64,000 bases of DNA, taken from Vespula vulgaris. Lineage: Eukaryota > Arthropoda > Insecta > Hymenoptera > Vespidae. The notes under the pieces were generated by a model, which saw only the letters and a program-made list of their open reading frames with translations, ran no database searches and was not told the DNA's origin. The position numbers were made by a program, and so were the translations under genes. This document shows, in pieces, positions 49,500 through 62,471 of this stretch (its first letter is position 1; every line of letters starts with the position of its first letter). The stretch covers positions 8,228,400 through 8,292,399 of the forward strand of contig NC_066586.1 in NCBI RefSeq assembly GCF_905475345.1, given 5' to 3'.

Positions 49500-50166
49500 G
49501 TCGTAAAGACGGATATAACTCTGTGGATGCAACCAGCGTAGTATTGAAGTGCCTGACCAACGAGGGAAATTTAATGGCAGTTTGTACAATGAGTAGGATG
49601 ACATATCAAAAAAGAAAAAAAAAAAGAAAGGAAGAAGAAGGATTGAACAATTGAAGGGGAACGAGAATGAAATGATTAAACGAAAAAGTTATCACTTTTG
49701 GATTTCTGATGAATTTTTCTAATACTTCCTTACTTCTCTTCTTTTCTTTTCTTTTTTATCTAACTACTTCATGTGTCCTCGTAGAAATTTCTCAGCATTG
49801 CTTCGTTCGGCTTCGTGCCGCGATTAGGCGATTAAATGTGAGAATTATGGAAAGCAGAGGGCTAGGCCGTCGTTGTTTCGTCATTGCTAATAAAATTGAA
49901 CGACGGGTATCACACATCTCGTGAGTATTTACGTACATCTCTTCGATGGGTTCGACCAACGACGCAACCTTTGTTACGCGTAAATTTAGCGCACGACGTC
50001 TGTCTCGATCGTTCACCGTCTTACGATCTATTACGAACGTTTTCTAATTTGCATCTTGTGAATGTCTGCCAAATTATTTTACGCATCCTACGAAATAATT
50101 TTTGGACATGTATTAGAGTTTAAATTCGTGAAGAACCATGTTAAGTGTTAAAATTTTCTCGTGTCA

Positions 50167-50168
<2 letters not shown>

Positions 50169-50205
<37 letters not shown>

Positions 50206-50271
50206 TACTATTACTGTTACTATTATTACTATTATTACTATTACTATCATTATTATTATTATTATTATTAA
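50169..50271. repeat. (ATT)n trinucleotide repeat with ACT variants
   Basis: ATT units at both ends and interspersed ACT units in the middle. Confidence 0.9.
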
Positions 50272-51944
50272 AAATAAATTTTATCGTTATTATAAAGAAA
50301 CTTTTTTATCATCATTAGAAAGTCAAAGGATAGAAGGATAGAAACGAATAGCAAAATCGTTTCACGCTTCGATTACTGACCTGAATAACGATAAAGGAAA
50401 GGATCTATCTTATCTAAGAGAAGTTGCGAAAGATGCTGAATAGATAGCCTTCATCGACTCCGGTAAGAGATAATTCGATAGATCGGAGATACGCCAATGA
50501 GATTTCGAAAGTACGAGGGCATTGACTGATAGAATAATCAGTCCGTTACGTGGTACTTGCGGTTGCGTCGGTTCTTCTTATCTCATCGGTCGCTAATCAA
50601 AATGTTTTTGGCGGTAAAATCTTGTGTCATTCACGGATTTCTTTAGCTCTGACTTTTAAAGACCCGCTATATCACGCGACATTATAAGGATTTATATTAT
50701 TTGTATTATTATGTATATTACTTTTATATTATAATTAATGTACAATACACACACACACACACACGTATGTATGTATATATGTTGTACGTTTTTATATTAC
50801 ATAACATTATTGTATTATTCTCGACGTTACGTGGATCATCTTTTTAATAGCATAATTAATTCAAGTCAATTCGAAAAATTCGACCAATTATTACTTCACC
50901 GTTATAACTTCTCCGTTCACGTTGTAGGAAACTCATTAGAGTCACGATTGATCGTTTGAGGGAAAAGAAAGGAGAGAAACGTGAAAGAAATCTTTGCTAA
51001 TATAATGAGTTCGTTATCATTCCGTTATCGCTTTGTACATCGGAAATATGCCGAGTTTGTCTTCGTTCGCGTCAAAACTTTGCGAAAAGTATGACTTTTA
51101 CAGAAAGAACTTTTCTGAAAGTTCCTTTAACCGAACGAATGCTTGTACACGACGACATTTCGATTGATAAAATATTAAACGGCGAATACTTTGCTAGTAG
51201 GAGGATAATTGATATTCGGCTCGCGTGACTAAAAGTGCGATGATAATTAAAACGTCTTGCATAAAGCGTCTGACCGACGATTCTGCTCATAGTGGAACGA
51301 ACTCACGATTATTTCGATCGCGTTCCCTTCCTCTCAAAATACATATATTCTATAAGCGTATTTTTGTACGCGCGACGGTAACCGATTCATTCAGAGCACC
51401 CTATAATTAAATTACGTTCGCTAGAGAAATTGGTAAAATCGGAAATCGATCATTTATCTCTCGAACGAACGTAAATCCGTTTATAAATACGTTGCAAACG
51501 TTTTGACGCCTTGCCAAAAAGCCTAGTTTAATTTGTTCTATCCGTTAACAACCCCATAAAAATTCATTGGACTTTACATCGAAAATTTTTTCAGACGGAT
51601 AAAGTCATTTATATTCGACATTAATGATGGCATAATCCAATGATAATTGTAAGCCATAATTTAAATTCATTCATCACAAATCGTTTGCCGGTATTTATCA
51701 TCGAAGCTGAGAAAATAAATTGAATATCATTGAAATATAAAATACTTACTTGGAAGGCGATTTGTAAATTTTTATTAAAGAGATTGTGTTTAGTAATATT
51801 TTGTAAAAATGAATTAAAGATAAAGTCAAAAACACGTATTCATTTTATTCATTGTACGGGTACGCATATATAAGTAGCTATATACATACATACAAGGTAT
51901 AGATAATAAATGAACTCTCGATGACATTTTGAATAAACGCATGC

Positions 51945-51965
51945 AACTGACCTTTAAGGTCAGTT
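51945..51965. promoter_or_regulatory. Everted nuclear-receptor half sites (ER3-like)
   Basis: TGACCT (51948-51953) and AGGTCA (51957-51962) are consensus half sites in everted order with 3 bases between, inside a 21 bp near-perfect dyad. This spacing is not the classical ecdysone response element (inverted with 1 base). A function is not shown. Confidence 0.25.
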
Positions 51966-53180
51966 ATCCGCACGTGCTAGAAATACAGACGTTATATATT
52001 CGAGAAAATGAATATCATTTTTCGTTATAATTTCCGTGAATCAGACGAAATTTATGTCGTCGGTGGTGCAATCGTTTCGAACGGATTCGAGTAATACGAG
52101 ACAGAGATAGATAGAGACTAGACATATACATAGAAAGATAGGTTGCAAACAGTGTCATCAATGACGTGGCACGAGGATGCGTTGAGTCCAATTTATTTTT
52201 GTAACGAATCATTTACATCGTGATATACGTTTATTTAAAGAATCACATTAGAACGAGTTTAGATTTTTGTCGATCATTATCGATAAATTCGCAAGATCTG
52301 ACGAACTTTGTGTATAATGTGAAACAACAATTATTTGTTTGTTCTTCTTTGTTTCTTTCTTTCATTATGATTGTCGTTGTACATCGTAGATATATGATTT
52401 CATAGTGACGAGACGTAAGAGTTAATAAACGTATGTATTTATACAAATTAAATCCCTAAAATCGAATGTTATATTATAGAATTTTATTTAACATATACCG
52501 TAAGAGTAAACAAAATTTTTGTAATTCTTGTGGGTATTTAATAACTTGTGCCGAGATATACGTACATTGTACATAAATACGTAATACGATTTATCGTTAT
52601 TCTTTGGGAAAGTAACTTGTGTAGAATTTTTTAAAAGGTTTTATTACGTTCGTCTTTAATATTATAATTTTATATTACTGATAAAAGGTGTTTGTATTTG
52701 CAATTATATAAAAACAAGATCGAGACGATTCTAAAATTTACGATATGACACTTTTCGCATATCAATTTTATACGCAGACTGATCCGTAACTCAGTTGACA
52801 AAAATCCATTATTATTAAATAGGTTTATTTATTAAACAGATTTAATTTAGAAATGATAAGCTATACAGATAACATTTAATACAAGAAGACTGTAATAACG
52901 TGTCACTAATTTACATTAGACGCGAAGAGTGCTTTACTTGATTTTTAATGCAAAAATGAGATCTATACATAAAAATAGAATCAGTCTACGTTGAATGTCA
53001 TTTATACGATTTAATGTTTGTAAATTAAACTTGTTTACAGCAATAATGTATTTTTGTCAATCGACTAATAATCCATATTTTGTTTGGTTCCATTAAAAAT
53101 ATTTTTAGGAAAACAAATTAGGACGGTCGATAAAAAAAAGAATTAAACGGAAATCCTTTTTAATGTCTTAATTATAACTT

Positions 53181-53186
<6 letters not shown>

Positions 53187-53217
<31 letters not shown>
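53187..53217. repeat. (TA)n microsatellite
   Basis: Pure TA dinucleotides, about 350 bases before the TRIT1 start codon. Confidence 0.9.
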
Positions 53218-53220
<3 letters not shown>

Positions 53221-53524
53221 GACAGAAAGATTCGTATAATAGTTTGTTAATTAAAAATAAATAAAAAATAAATTACCTTCTAATTTGCGATATTAAAAAA
53301 TTTTCTTTTCGTAATTTTGTATTTACTTAATCATAAGCTGAATAAAAGATTATAAGATTCATCTATCATAAGACTTTAAGAGCGTAGAATTAAAAAGAAA
53401 GCGTGTATACGCTAGAAACGAATTTGAAAAGAAGCGCGCTTGGATCGTGTACTGTGAATCGCATACCATCGTGTCTCGGATAGACGGAACGAGTGGAACT
53501 GTGTGGAACGCTTGGTACGAGGAC

Positions 53525-53534
53525 GCGCGTGCGC
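53525..53534 (+). promoter_or_regulatory. NRF-1-like site upstream of TRIT1
   Basis: GCGCGTGCGC, one base off the NRF-1 palindrome, lies 36 bases before the ATG in a local CpG-rich patch. NRF-1-type sites are common at TATA-less housekeeping promoters. No TATA box is seen. Confidence 0.35.
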
Positions 53535-53570
53535 AGTAAACGAAATAGAAAGATTCACGAGAATAGTGAG

Positions 53571-53693
53571 ATGGAAATGTCGCGAGTGCCAATATTAGTG
53601 ATTTTGGGCTCAACTGGCTCAGGAAAATCGAAACTTGGGATCGAATTGGCACGAAGATTCTGTGGGGAAATAATATCGGCGGATAGTATGCAG
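53571..53693 (+). CDS. TRIT1: tRNA dimethylallyltransferase, first coding exon (partial gene)
   Basis: Family enzyme that transfers dimethylallyl from DMAPP to A37 of UNN-reading tRNAs (i6A37), in cytosol and mitochondria. The exon gives 41 residues. The P-loop GSTGSGKS (residues 13-20) is followed by LGIELARRFCGEIISADSMQ, matching the conserved GEI(V/I)SADSMQ substrate-binding segment. The exon ends CAG|GTGAGT after Gln in phase 0, just before the expected VY..LDI motif. ATG 53571 is the first in frame; ATG 53577 is an alternative. The frame is open upstream to 53493 but only with non-ATG codons. No typical mitochondrial presequence is encoded. Later exons were not found in the window. Confidence 0.88.
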
Positions 53694-55429
53694 GTGAGTG
53701 ATCGAATACTTTGTTTTTTTCGACAATGTAAGTAAACGACCAACGTGAAAAGGTTATGTCGTCTTCTTCTTCGATTTTACGTGCTTCGTATCTTCGATTT
53801 TTTCCACTTGTTGTTTTCTTCTCGTTTCTTCTCGTTTCCTCTCGTTATTCTCTTTAAACACAGTTGTGTGTTACGAAGAAAGAACTACCGTGTAACTTCG
53901 ATTAGCAAGGACAACATTCTCCTCGTGAAGTAACGAGCGCGTATCTACGACTGAATACACATGTGTTCGTGCATGCTTGTGTGTGTGCGTGTGCATATAA
54001 TGCGATAGCGTGGCGCGTGTGATACACACGCGTTGATTTTTTTTTATTACGTACGACGTCCACGTTTCGTGAGATACAACACGATACCCTTACGTTTTGT
54101 TTTTTCGTTCGTCGTTTCTTTTATTTTTGTATTTTTTCTCTCTCTCTCTTTTTTTTTTTCGTTTTTGTTATCGTAAGTGAGACGCTATGAATTAGCATTA
54201 GTGGACGAGCTATGAAATTTTAGCTACAAAATTAGTCGTAGGAATATTTTTCTTCTGATTACAGGAACTGATACGTTCGGATGGATATTAATATTTTTTT
54301 TATTATTTATTATTTTTACATAGTTTGTAATTAATGAATCTTAATGATTTTTTTGTTTTAAATCATTACGTTCGAGCTTGTTGTTGTTGAGCTTGTGGCT
54401 TAAAAAAATTCGTTATTTTTTTTTTTTTTTGTAAATTCTTCGAATACTTTGTTGAATTAATATAATATCAGAGATTCCTTTCTTTCCTTTCCTTTCCTTT
54501 TGTATCATCTTTTGAAGATACTCAAGCGTACGCTTTCAGTTATTTGCTTATGTGTTTAGGCACAGCCACGCGGAAGTGGCTCGCTCGTAATTAGAAGTTC
54601 GCTCAAAAGATGTTTCTTGTGGAACAAATGGTTGCTTGGATTAAACGTACGACTGATTTTTCGCTTCTCTAAACGTCTTTTAATGCGAAGTTTATTAATA
54701 ACCCTCGTAAAAGTATTTCTATGGTTAAATTAATGTTCCTACGAGGTCGTAAAGTTTTAAATATAATATTTATAAATATAACATTATCTGGTATTAGCTC
54801 ATCTCGATATAATCGGCTTTATGAATCGACGTGCTTAGATAAATAATAAATTTGTCGTAATAAATTTATTGTTATACATCGAACGAATACGTAGAAAGGA
54901 TGATTTAAATATCGAATGAACGTAAATATCTCGTTCGAAATGTTATAATAGAAAAAGATTAATGATTGTACAATTAACGCGATTAATTTTTACATTTGAC
55001 TTTTTGTAACTTTTTGATCTTCTGTTTTGAAAAGTTGGAGTTAATTCTTTATTCGCTTTTATTATTCCAATTGGCAATAATCCTACCAATTGCATCTTTT
55101 TTGTTTATTTTCGTTTATATTCGCATATAACATAAGATTTAGAAATATTTTTTATTTAAAATTCATAAAAATTATTTGGAATTGTTAAATGTATTTTTTA
55201 TTCATATTTTATAGTACGATAATTTATGGTATTTATATTTTTTAGTATATACGGTAAGATGGTTGATTTAATTTTTTAATCGTTTAATGTATGATTTATT
55301 TTCTCTATTTTGTAAATGTACTTTCAGGAAAATTATATTATAAATATTAGCTATTTAATAAATAATCAAACAGAAATAATCAGAAAAATTTGTTTATTAT
55401 AATGTTTTTCTTCCCTTATACAATTTAAT

Positions 55430-55735
55430 GAAATAATAAATTGTTACATTAAATCATTATTTAATTATTAATTTGTAAATGTAAATTATTATTAATAACC
55501 ATTAATTTAATAAAATGTTAGATTGTTACATTAAATTATTGTTTAATTATTAATTTATAACTGTAAATTATTATTAACAATTACTAATTTAATAAAATGA
55601 TAGATTGTTATATTAAATTATAAATTAAATTCTTTTATTAATTTATTAATTTATCTTTTATTAATTTATAAATTAAATTATTATTAATAATTATTAACTT
55701 AATAAAATAATAAATTGTTACATTAAATTAGTAAT
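55430..55735. repeat. AT-rich ~82 bp minisatellite, about 3.3 copies
   Basis: The marker ATTGTTACATTAAAT recurs at 55440, 55522, 55604 (one base changed) and 55714, giving periods of 82, 82 and 110 bases. Each unit continues with ATTATTTAATTATTAATTT and TGTAAATTATTATTAA-like sequence. The third unit carries about 28 extra bases of TTAATTTAT-like sequence. Confidence 0.8.
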
Positions 55736-56132
55736 ACGTTGTTATTATGGAATAAGGGTTAAAATTTTATTAACGTTAACGACATTTAAGAATCAAAATG
55801 ATATTTTTCTTTGTGTTCCTAGTCGAACAAAGATATTTCTCGCGGTAGACGCACGCGAACAAAGTAAGGATTTTCGAGCAAGTAGTTGCTTCTCGGTTTT
55901 CGTAACGTCACGAGACCTCATACGCACGGAGAATGTTTAATGCCGTTTACGCTGAGTCTTTGAGAATTCTGACATGAAAGGACGCGAATAAGTTGAAAAC
56001 AGAGTGGAATTTAGCCGTGAACTTGGCCGGTCGTTCGTCTCTCATTTTCCCTTCTCTTCTGACTCGCCTTTGTCAGCTTTCGCATTCGCTAAAACGTCCA
56101 AATCATTTGTACTACGATCGAGACGAAAATGT

Positions 56133-56144
56133 CGAGAGAGAAAC

Positions 56145-56177
<33 letters not shown>

Positions 56178-56199
56178 AGAAAGAGAAAGAGGGAAAGAT

Positions 56200-56243
<44 letters not shown>
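56133..56243. repeat. (GA)n microsatellite with GAAA interruptions
   Basis: Purine-only tract; open frames are Arg-Glu or Ser-Leu artefacts. Confidence 0.95.
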
Positions 56244-56245
<2 letters not shown>

Positions 56246-57219
56246 CAACCAAGGCCACGCGTGGGAGTGCCCGATGATCTTCAATTTTTTTTTCTCTTTT
56301 TTTTTCTTTCGATATCTTCAGATATTTCCTTGCATGATTTCATCTATATTATTTATATTTGTTCTAGGTAAAAAATAATATTTGCTGGAATATTTTCGAG
56401 TACCTATCTATTAGAAATTTTAGAAAATATTTAATTTCTTCTGAAACGATATTTTCTTCTCCCTTTTTTTTTGTCTTTGTTTTTTCATCTTTTATGAAAA
56501 AATGAATCTAATTTAATGATTAATCATATATATGGTTTCATTTTAAATAGAAAAAACGAAGAAAAAATATTTGTAAAGTATTTTGTGTGTGTGTGTGTCT
56601 GTATATACATATATATGGAACAAAATATATGCGAACAAAACTCGTTGACACGTTAAAAAAAAAAGAAAGAAAAAAGAAAAAAAAATGAACGTATGAATAT
56701 AATACGTGACTGTGTTCTTGAAGAGGTTAATTTCTGTTCTTTTCTTTTTTTTTTTTCTTTTATCATTTCTTTTTTTTCGTTCACGTGATACTACTAGTAT
56801 CTCATATCGGATATGGCTCACTTTAAAAACGACGAGAAAAATTACGGATGAAATTCTCGCACGTCGATATAGTGTATAGATTTTTCTTGATTGTCGGGTA
56901 TTTGTGCAACATAATACTTTAATTTTTCTACGTATAGTATCACTTTCACTGGTGGCATTTGAAGGGCTTCTAGCTCGTCTCCACCACATCGTCCTCGACT
57001 TCTTTTATTTTCCTTCAACTTGTCGTTTTCCGAACTGTCGACATGTAATACGAGGATATGTTGAAAGCTGAACGTTACTAGGAAATTATTGTAATGAACG
57101 ATTTGACATAGTCGATTTTGACGGCGTATTTAGGAACGAATTTGCAAATAATAGTGTATAAGTTACTCGCGCGATATCAAAGCCAAATTCGCATTAAATC
57201 ATATGTAAATGAGGGATAC

Positions 57220-57221
<2 letters not shown>

Positions 57222-57263
<42 letters not shown>
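57222..57263. repeat. (TA)n microsatellite
   Basis: Pure TA dinucleotides, about 20 copies. Confidence 0.95.
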
Positions 57264-57266
<3 letters not shown>

Positions 57267-59379
57267 CAGATAATAAAAATTCATTCATCTATCGTATTTA
57301 GAAAGTTATGAAAATTTAATTGGCTTTCTTTTTATTTTTTTATTTTTTTTTATCGAAATACAAACAGGTAGATGATTATAAACATTGTTTAATATTAAAT
57401 CTGTAATTAGAGAAGTTTGTTAAAAAAGATCTACTTTTGACTTTTTTAATAACTTTTTAGAGATACATATTTTAAGTTGATATTTAATAAAAAAAAAATT
57501 ATATATATATATACAAACGTTTAATTTTTCACATGATTATTTTTCTAATGACGATGTTGCGTTCGTTCGCTCGCTTGATCACGGGCGCACGTAAAGCACG
57601 AGTTTATTCGCCTGCATAAATCACGTGTTCTTTCGAAATCAGAGCAGAATCTTCTTGTAGAAGTCGTTTCTCTTGGGCACGACCATGCGATCGCTCTTCT
57701 TCTGATCGTACGTGTGTACATAAGTATAACGAAAGGAGGAGTAGAAGGAGGAGGAGGAGGAGGCCACGTGTACTTTTTTCGTCTACCCACACGCGCGCCG
57801 AAAAAAGATATCTCTGCAAATTTCCGCGCGGGCAAAACGCCACGCCCGAAAACGTTGCCTTCTATTTCTTTTTCCTCTTTTAATTTTTTCTCCCACGTGA
57901 AAAAATTTTGACCACCCGGTCAGATTGGCAGGACAAAATTTAACTTGACCAATTGTTGTCAATGATATATGAAATTCTATATTTTTTCATTAATATTATT
58001 TTGTATCGTTATCTTCATACATAGCTATGTGATATATATTTATTATAATAAGGAAAAAATGTAGAATTTCGTTTGATATTATCTATTTTGTATTATTCAT
58101 TTTGTACACTGAAATATCTATGAAACATTCCTTCTCCTTCTCTGCTTCTTTGTGTGCATGTAACATAACATAACAACGTAACATATGTTATATTAACAAG
58201 CAATGATAATAATTCTTTAGCACGAGATGTCCTTCTCACGATTATGATTTCATCGAAGAATATTTTTGAAATTTGTTTTTTGCTATTGCTAACGACGTAT
58301 GATATTCGTACGTATTATTAAAATATAAACATTCTGTATATATCTATATCATAATTGAATCATAATCACATGAAAAAGGCATTTTGTATTAAGACATTGA
58401 AATTGTCTGTTATTGCTAATAATATCAAAATTACAGACAGTCCATATAATTTTTTATTTAATAAAAATCTTGTTAGAATATTTCCTAGAATTCTCATTTA
58501 ATTTTCGTCTTTCCCTTTTTTTCTTTTTTATTATTAAAGCGGACACTCTTCTTGCAAGACAGCAGACGCCCCTGACAAGAATCTCTCATGGGGATGCTTA
58601 GACTGGCAAAACGTGATTTTGAGAGCGGCGATAAATTGAATTATGTTTTTTGGAAGGAAAAAAAATGTTGGCTGAGGAAAACATACGTTGAGATAATATT
58701 TGTAAATTAATTTTTCGTGATAAAAAGGATAGGAATTCGATGTGGAAAAATTGATAATATTTAGACGTTAACTAGAGATGAGTATTGCGAAAGAATAGTT
58801 TTTTTTTATCAGATCGAATGGAATCTTTTCTCTTCGAAAGAATTCGTGAAATAGTATTTTATCCGAGTCTGTCTAGCCAACAGACTATAAACGATCGTGC
58901 GTAGTAGTAGTACGCATGGAATATTCAACGCGTAGAATTTTAATGTCGCGCTGAAGTTTCCTAGAAGATCGTACGACGTCATGGTACTATTTTCTCAACA
59001 GGAGATTCGTTCTTTCGTAATTTTAATTCGTCGATCTTTTCATTATCTACGATATAAATTCCATATTTTAAGCAATTTTTTTTTCTTCCAACATTTCCTC
59101 TTATTAATCGTCTTACCATTTAAATTTTTGGAAAGGACGATTGATACTCGGTATATATATATATATATATTCTTTCCTAACGAATCTATGAAATTATAGT
59201 TAAGAAATTGTTAGGTAATATGAAAAAAGTGTTCGTGATATTAATTACGATAGACCTAAGGTATATTATTGATTTCATCTGTTACATTTATCGTGAAATT
59301 TTTACAACCTAGTGAAAATTACGTAGATCAAATGGGGCTCGATCAAATCAAGATCGAGAGAGAATGAGAAAAATAGAGT

Positions 59380-59385
<6 letters not shown>

Positions 59386-59466
<81 letters not shown>
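59386..59466. repeat. (GA)n microsatellite
   Basis: About 40 pure GA dinucleotides. Confidence 0.95.
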
Positions 59467-59469
<3 letters not shown>

Positions 59470-60376
59470 ATGTGAGAGAAAAAGAGAGAGAAAGAGAAGG
59501 AAATAGACATGAGAAAGTGAACGTTGGCGCGAAACCTTCTATTAAATACGCGCCGCGGGAGTTTAGCAGTGTTCGCGTAAGGGAGCATGAAAAGATAACA
59601 ATTAGTTAACAATTTGTGGAACGGGCAAGCGTCGTAGTTCGCATAGTGGTATCTCGTTTTCTAGCTGGTACCGATAGAAACGGGTAATTGCTGGCGGTTA
59701 TAATAATATTAACCGGTAAGGATCTCTTTTACATCGCCTCTCCTCGTGGAAAATGGAGCGTCACGATTAGATACTCGATCTTTAATAGATATTCTACATA
59801 CATGACGCGATAGATAGTAATAGCACGAAAAAACGAGAAAATCGAAGAGAAGGCTGCTGGGTGGATAACGATCCAATAAACTCTAACATTCTTTTACTTT
59901 CATGTAGTGGGTCGAGTCGAACACCCACGACGAGCAAATAGTTCTTTTTTCTTTTTCTTTTTTCTTTTTTCTTTTTTCTTTCTTTTTTTTTTTTACGATA
60001 AGCGAATAAATTTAGTTTAATTTTATAGCCGCGATCGGCTGAAAAGAAAAAGGAGAGATAATTTGATCGAATAAATTTTAATACTTCCTTCTTTCTTTTT
60101 TTTTGTTTTTTTTTGTTTTTTTTTTTCGGCAGACAAATCGAAATAACTTTTCGATTTTATTTTTACGTTAAACCTCTATAGCGTCATATAACTTTCAAGT
60201 CACACGTTCGTATATCTGTATTTTTTTTGATTTTATTTTATTATTTCGTCATAAAAGCATCACGGTTCGTTCATATCTCGAAAGTTAATGTTTACTAAGT
60301 ACACACATACACACATATACGTATATATGTGTTATTTATATTAAAGTACATATGTATAGGTATATAGTATGTCTCA

Positions 60377-60770
60377 GTTATGTTGAACGTCTAAATTATT
60401 TCTATCGCTTTTGAAAATAAGAAAAAATGACTAAGAGGAGTTTATGTAGCTTCAGGGCGTGCATCTGGCGATGATAAAAAATATCCCCTCAAGATCATTT
60501 TGAATGCCATTTCAAGGTCATCATCATTTTCTTTTTCATATTAACATCTGTTCTTTATAATGTGGCGTTGTAATAGACATCAATCTAGTGACCTATGATA
60601 CTATGACCTTCGCGTGTCCTTATAAAAAAAAAAATTCACGAAAGATGGATATCTGATGCATTGCGTGAAGTCGAACGTCTGTCATATTGAAACCGCATTC
60701 GATGTCTTTGATAAAATGTCTTTTAACAGTCTAGGTAGCTCATCGGTTAAAAAATTTGTATATTTAAATT
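60377..60770. other. Repeat-like noncoding block, possible transposon part
   Basis: Less AT-rich, non-repetitive sequence between simple repeats. GTTGAACGTCT (60381) and GTCGAACGTCT (60670) are near-identical 11-mers, and AAGGTCAT or TGACCT words recur between them. The texture resembles dispersed insect repeats rather than an exon, and no long frame is present. A weak inverted match to its left edge lies at 63793-63812, beyond the transposase remnant, so both might belong to one 3.4 kb element. Confidence 0.25.
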
Positions 60771-61314
60771 GTTATCGACAAAAAATGATTTAATAATTAT
60801 ATGAATTATTTGCATCTACTACTTAATATAGTGCAATATTATTAAGATATAAGATAATTGTTATACTTTGAGTTTTACTTTAAGTTTTTCACATAAGAAC
60901 ATTTTTTGTTCGACAAAAAACGATTGATTTGTAAAGAGTTAACTTTATTAAAGTTTCTTATTAAGAGTCGAGAAACAGATGATTCATTCGTTTTTATATT
61001 TTCGCACTTATGTAGTATTTATAATTTTCTTGCGTTTAGTTTGCTTTTTTTTTCTTCGAGCGAGAAAAGAAAGAAACTAAAATTTTCCGATCGACAAAGT
61101 ATTCTTCTTCTTCGACCTTGGCACAATGACGCGCACGAAGAGAAAATATTTGATTATGAAAATTCATGGACATTAATGTTCTGTTGCGAAGCGTTCCGTG
61201 TACTTACTCGCGAAATGTGTTCTGTAGTACGATACTTATTAACGTACACGCATACTTAATTTTTTTTTCTTTCTTTATCGATAAGACAATGTAACTCTCA
61301 CTGAGTTTCTCAAT

Positions 61315-61341
61315 GTCTCTCTCTCTCTCTCTCTCTCTCTT
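61315..61341. repeat. (CT)n microsatellite
   Basis: Short pure CT array. Confidence 0.85.
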
Positions 61342-62471
61342 TCGTGAATCAATCAATGTTACTTCTGAGACAGCAGATATTTTATAATAAGGAGTGATAA
61401 CAAAAAGTAAAAAAAAAATTAATTCTCCGTAATTTAATTTTTTTTTTATTATTCAAACACAAATAATGTAATGTAAAATTTATACCAAGTATAACAGTAT
61501 TGATATGTGAATGATGATTAATTTTGTGATCGAAAAAAAAAAAAAGAAAAGAAAGAAAGAAAATGAAATAAGATATATGAACGTGTTCAATTTCGAAGTT
61601 AGATTGCATTATAGAGGATTAAAAAAGAATTAACGAAAAATGATAGAGTGGATTATATAGAGCTGAATCGATCTTTTCTTTCATTAATTTTCCAACATTT
61701 TTTCTTCTGTCGAATATATCAGCAATCTGAAAACGATTGGAGGTTTGTAGAAAGCGTATGATTCGTTGCTACTTTAAATAGACGAACAGATATATCTGTT
61801 CGATAATTAACTAAATGAGTACGTGTCATTCCCGCTTTCGATCGACAACGTGGTCAACGCATGAGGAGTAGGAGTAGTAGGAATGTGGAGTAAAGAAAAA
61901 GAAAAAAAAAAAAAAGAAAAAGAAAAAAGAAAAAAGAAAAATGTTGGGGCGCGTGCGCGCACACACCGGTCCTTTCGTTGCCCTTTAAATTCTCGCCTAT
62001 CCAGGGGCGTGTCAATGTGATAGTGGAATGTTGAAGGACCCTGAAGGCACGTTTCGTTAAGACGGTCACGTGCTATTATTACTGTTGTTTCTATCTCTCT
62101 AATTTCGTTTCTATTTATTCTGGAGCAAAAGGAAGCAACCATGATGGTCGTTGAATTCGAAATAGTTGACCTAATATTTATCGAAGGATTCGTCATATCG
62201 AAATTTTGCTATTATGTACTTTAATGTTCCTACGCGTTAAATGAAAATTATAATTTATATATATATATATATATCTTTTTCTTGATATATCGTTCTTGAA
62301 GTGCGTTGTCCAAATTTTGCGAACGTGTTCTATTAACGCTAAAGAAAGAATAAGTTTGTATAAACCTAGGTCCGGAATCGTTTCTTATCCAAGTTACAGT
62401 GCATGTTGGTATTCGTAAATCATTATGATCATTGAAATAGTTCGTTATACAGTGTATACAAGAGAGTTTGT

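Larger units (their letters stand above)
39926..53400. other. Intergenic region between Myc and TRIT1, repeat-rich
   Basis: About 13.5 kb with no recognised gene. It has many TA, GA, GAAA and CA arrays, poly-A/T runs, and further AATAAA signals (for example near 46676), so the 5' part could belong to longer Myc 3' UTRs. Open frames are repeat-derived or short and unrecognised. A complex stretch with two-strand open frames at 49700-50100 was examined but shows no family motif. Confidence 0.5.

Noticed and set aside
53493..53570. N-terminal extension of TRIT1 beginning at a GTG codon
   Set aside because: The frame is open but has no ATG; GTG starts are not expected for this eukaryotic gene, and ATG 53571 gives the usual short lead before the P-loop.
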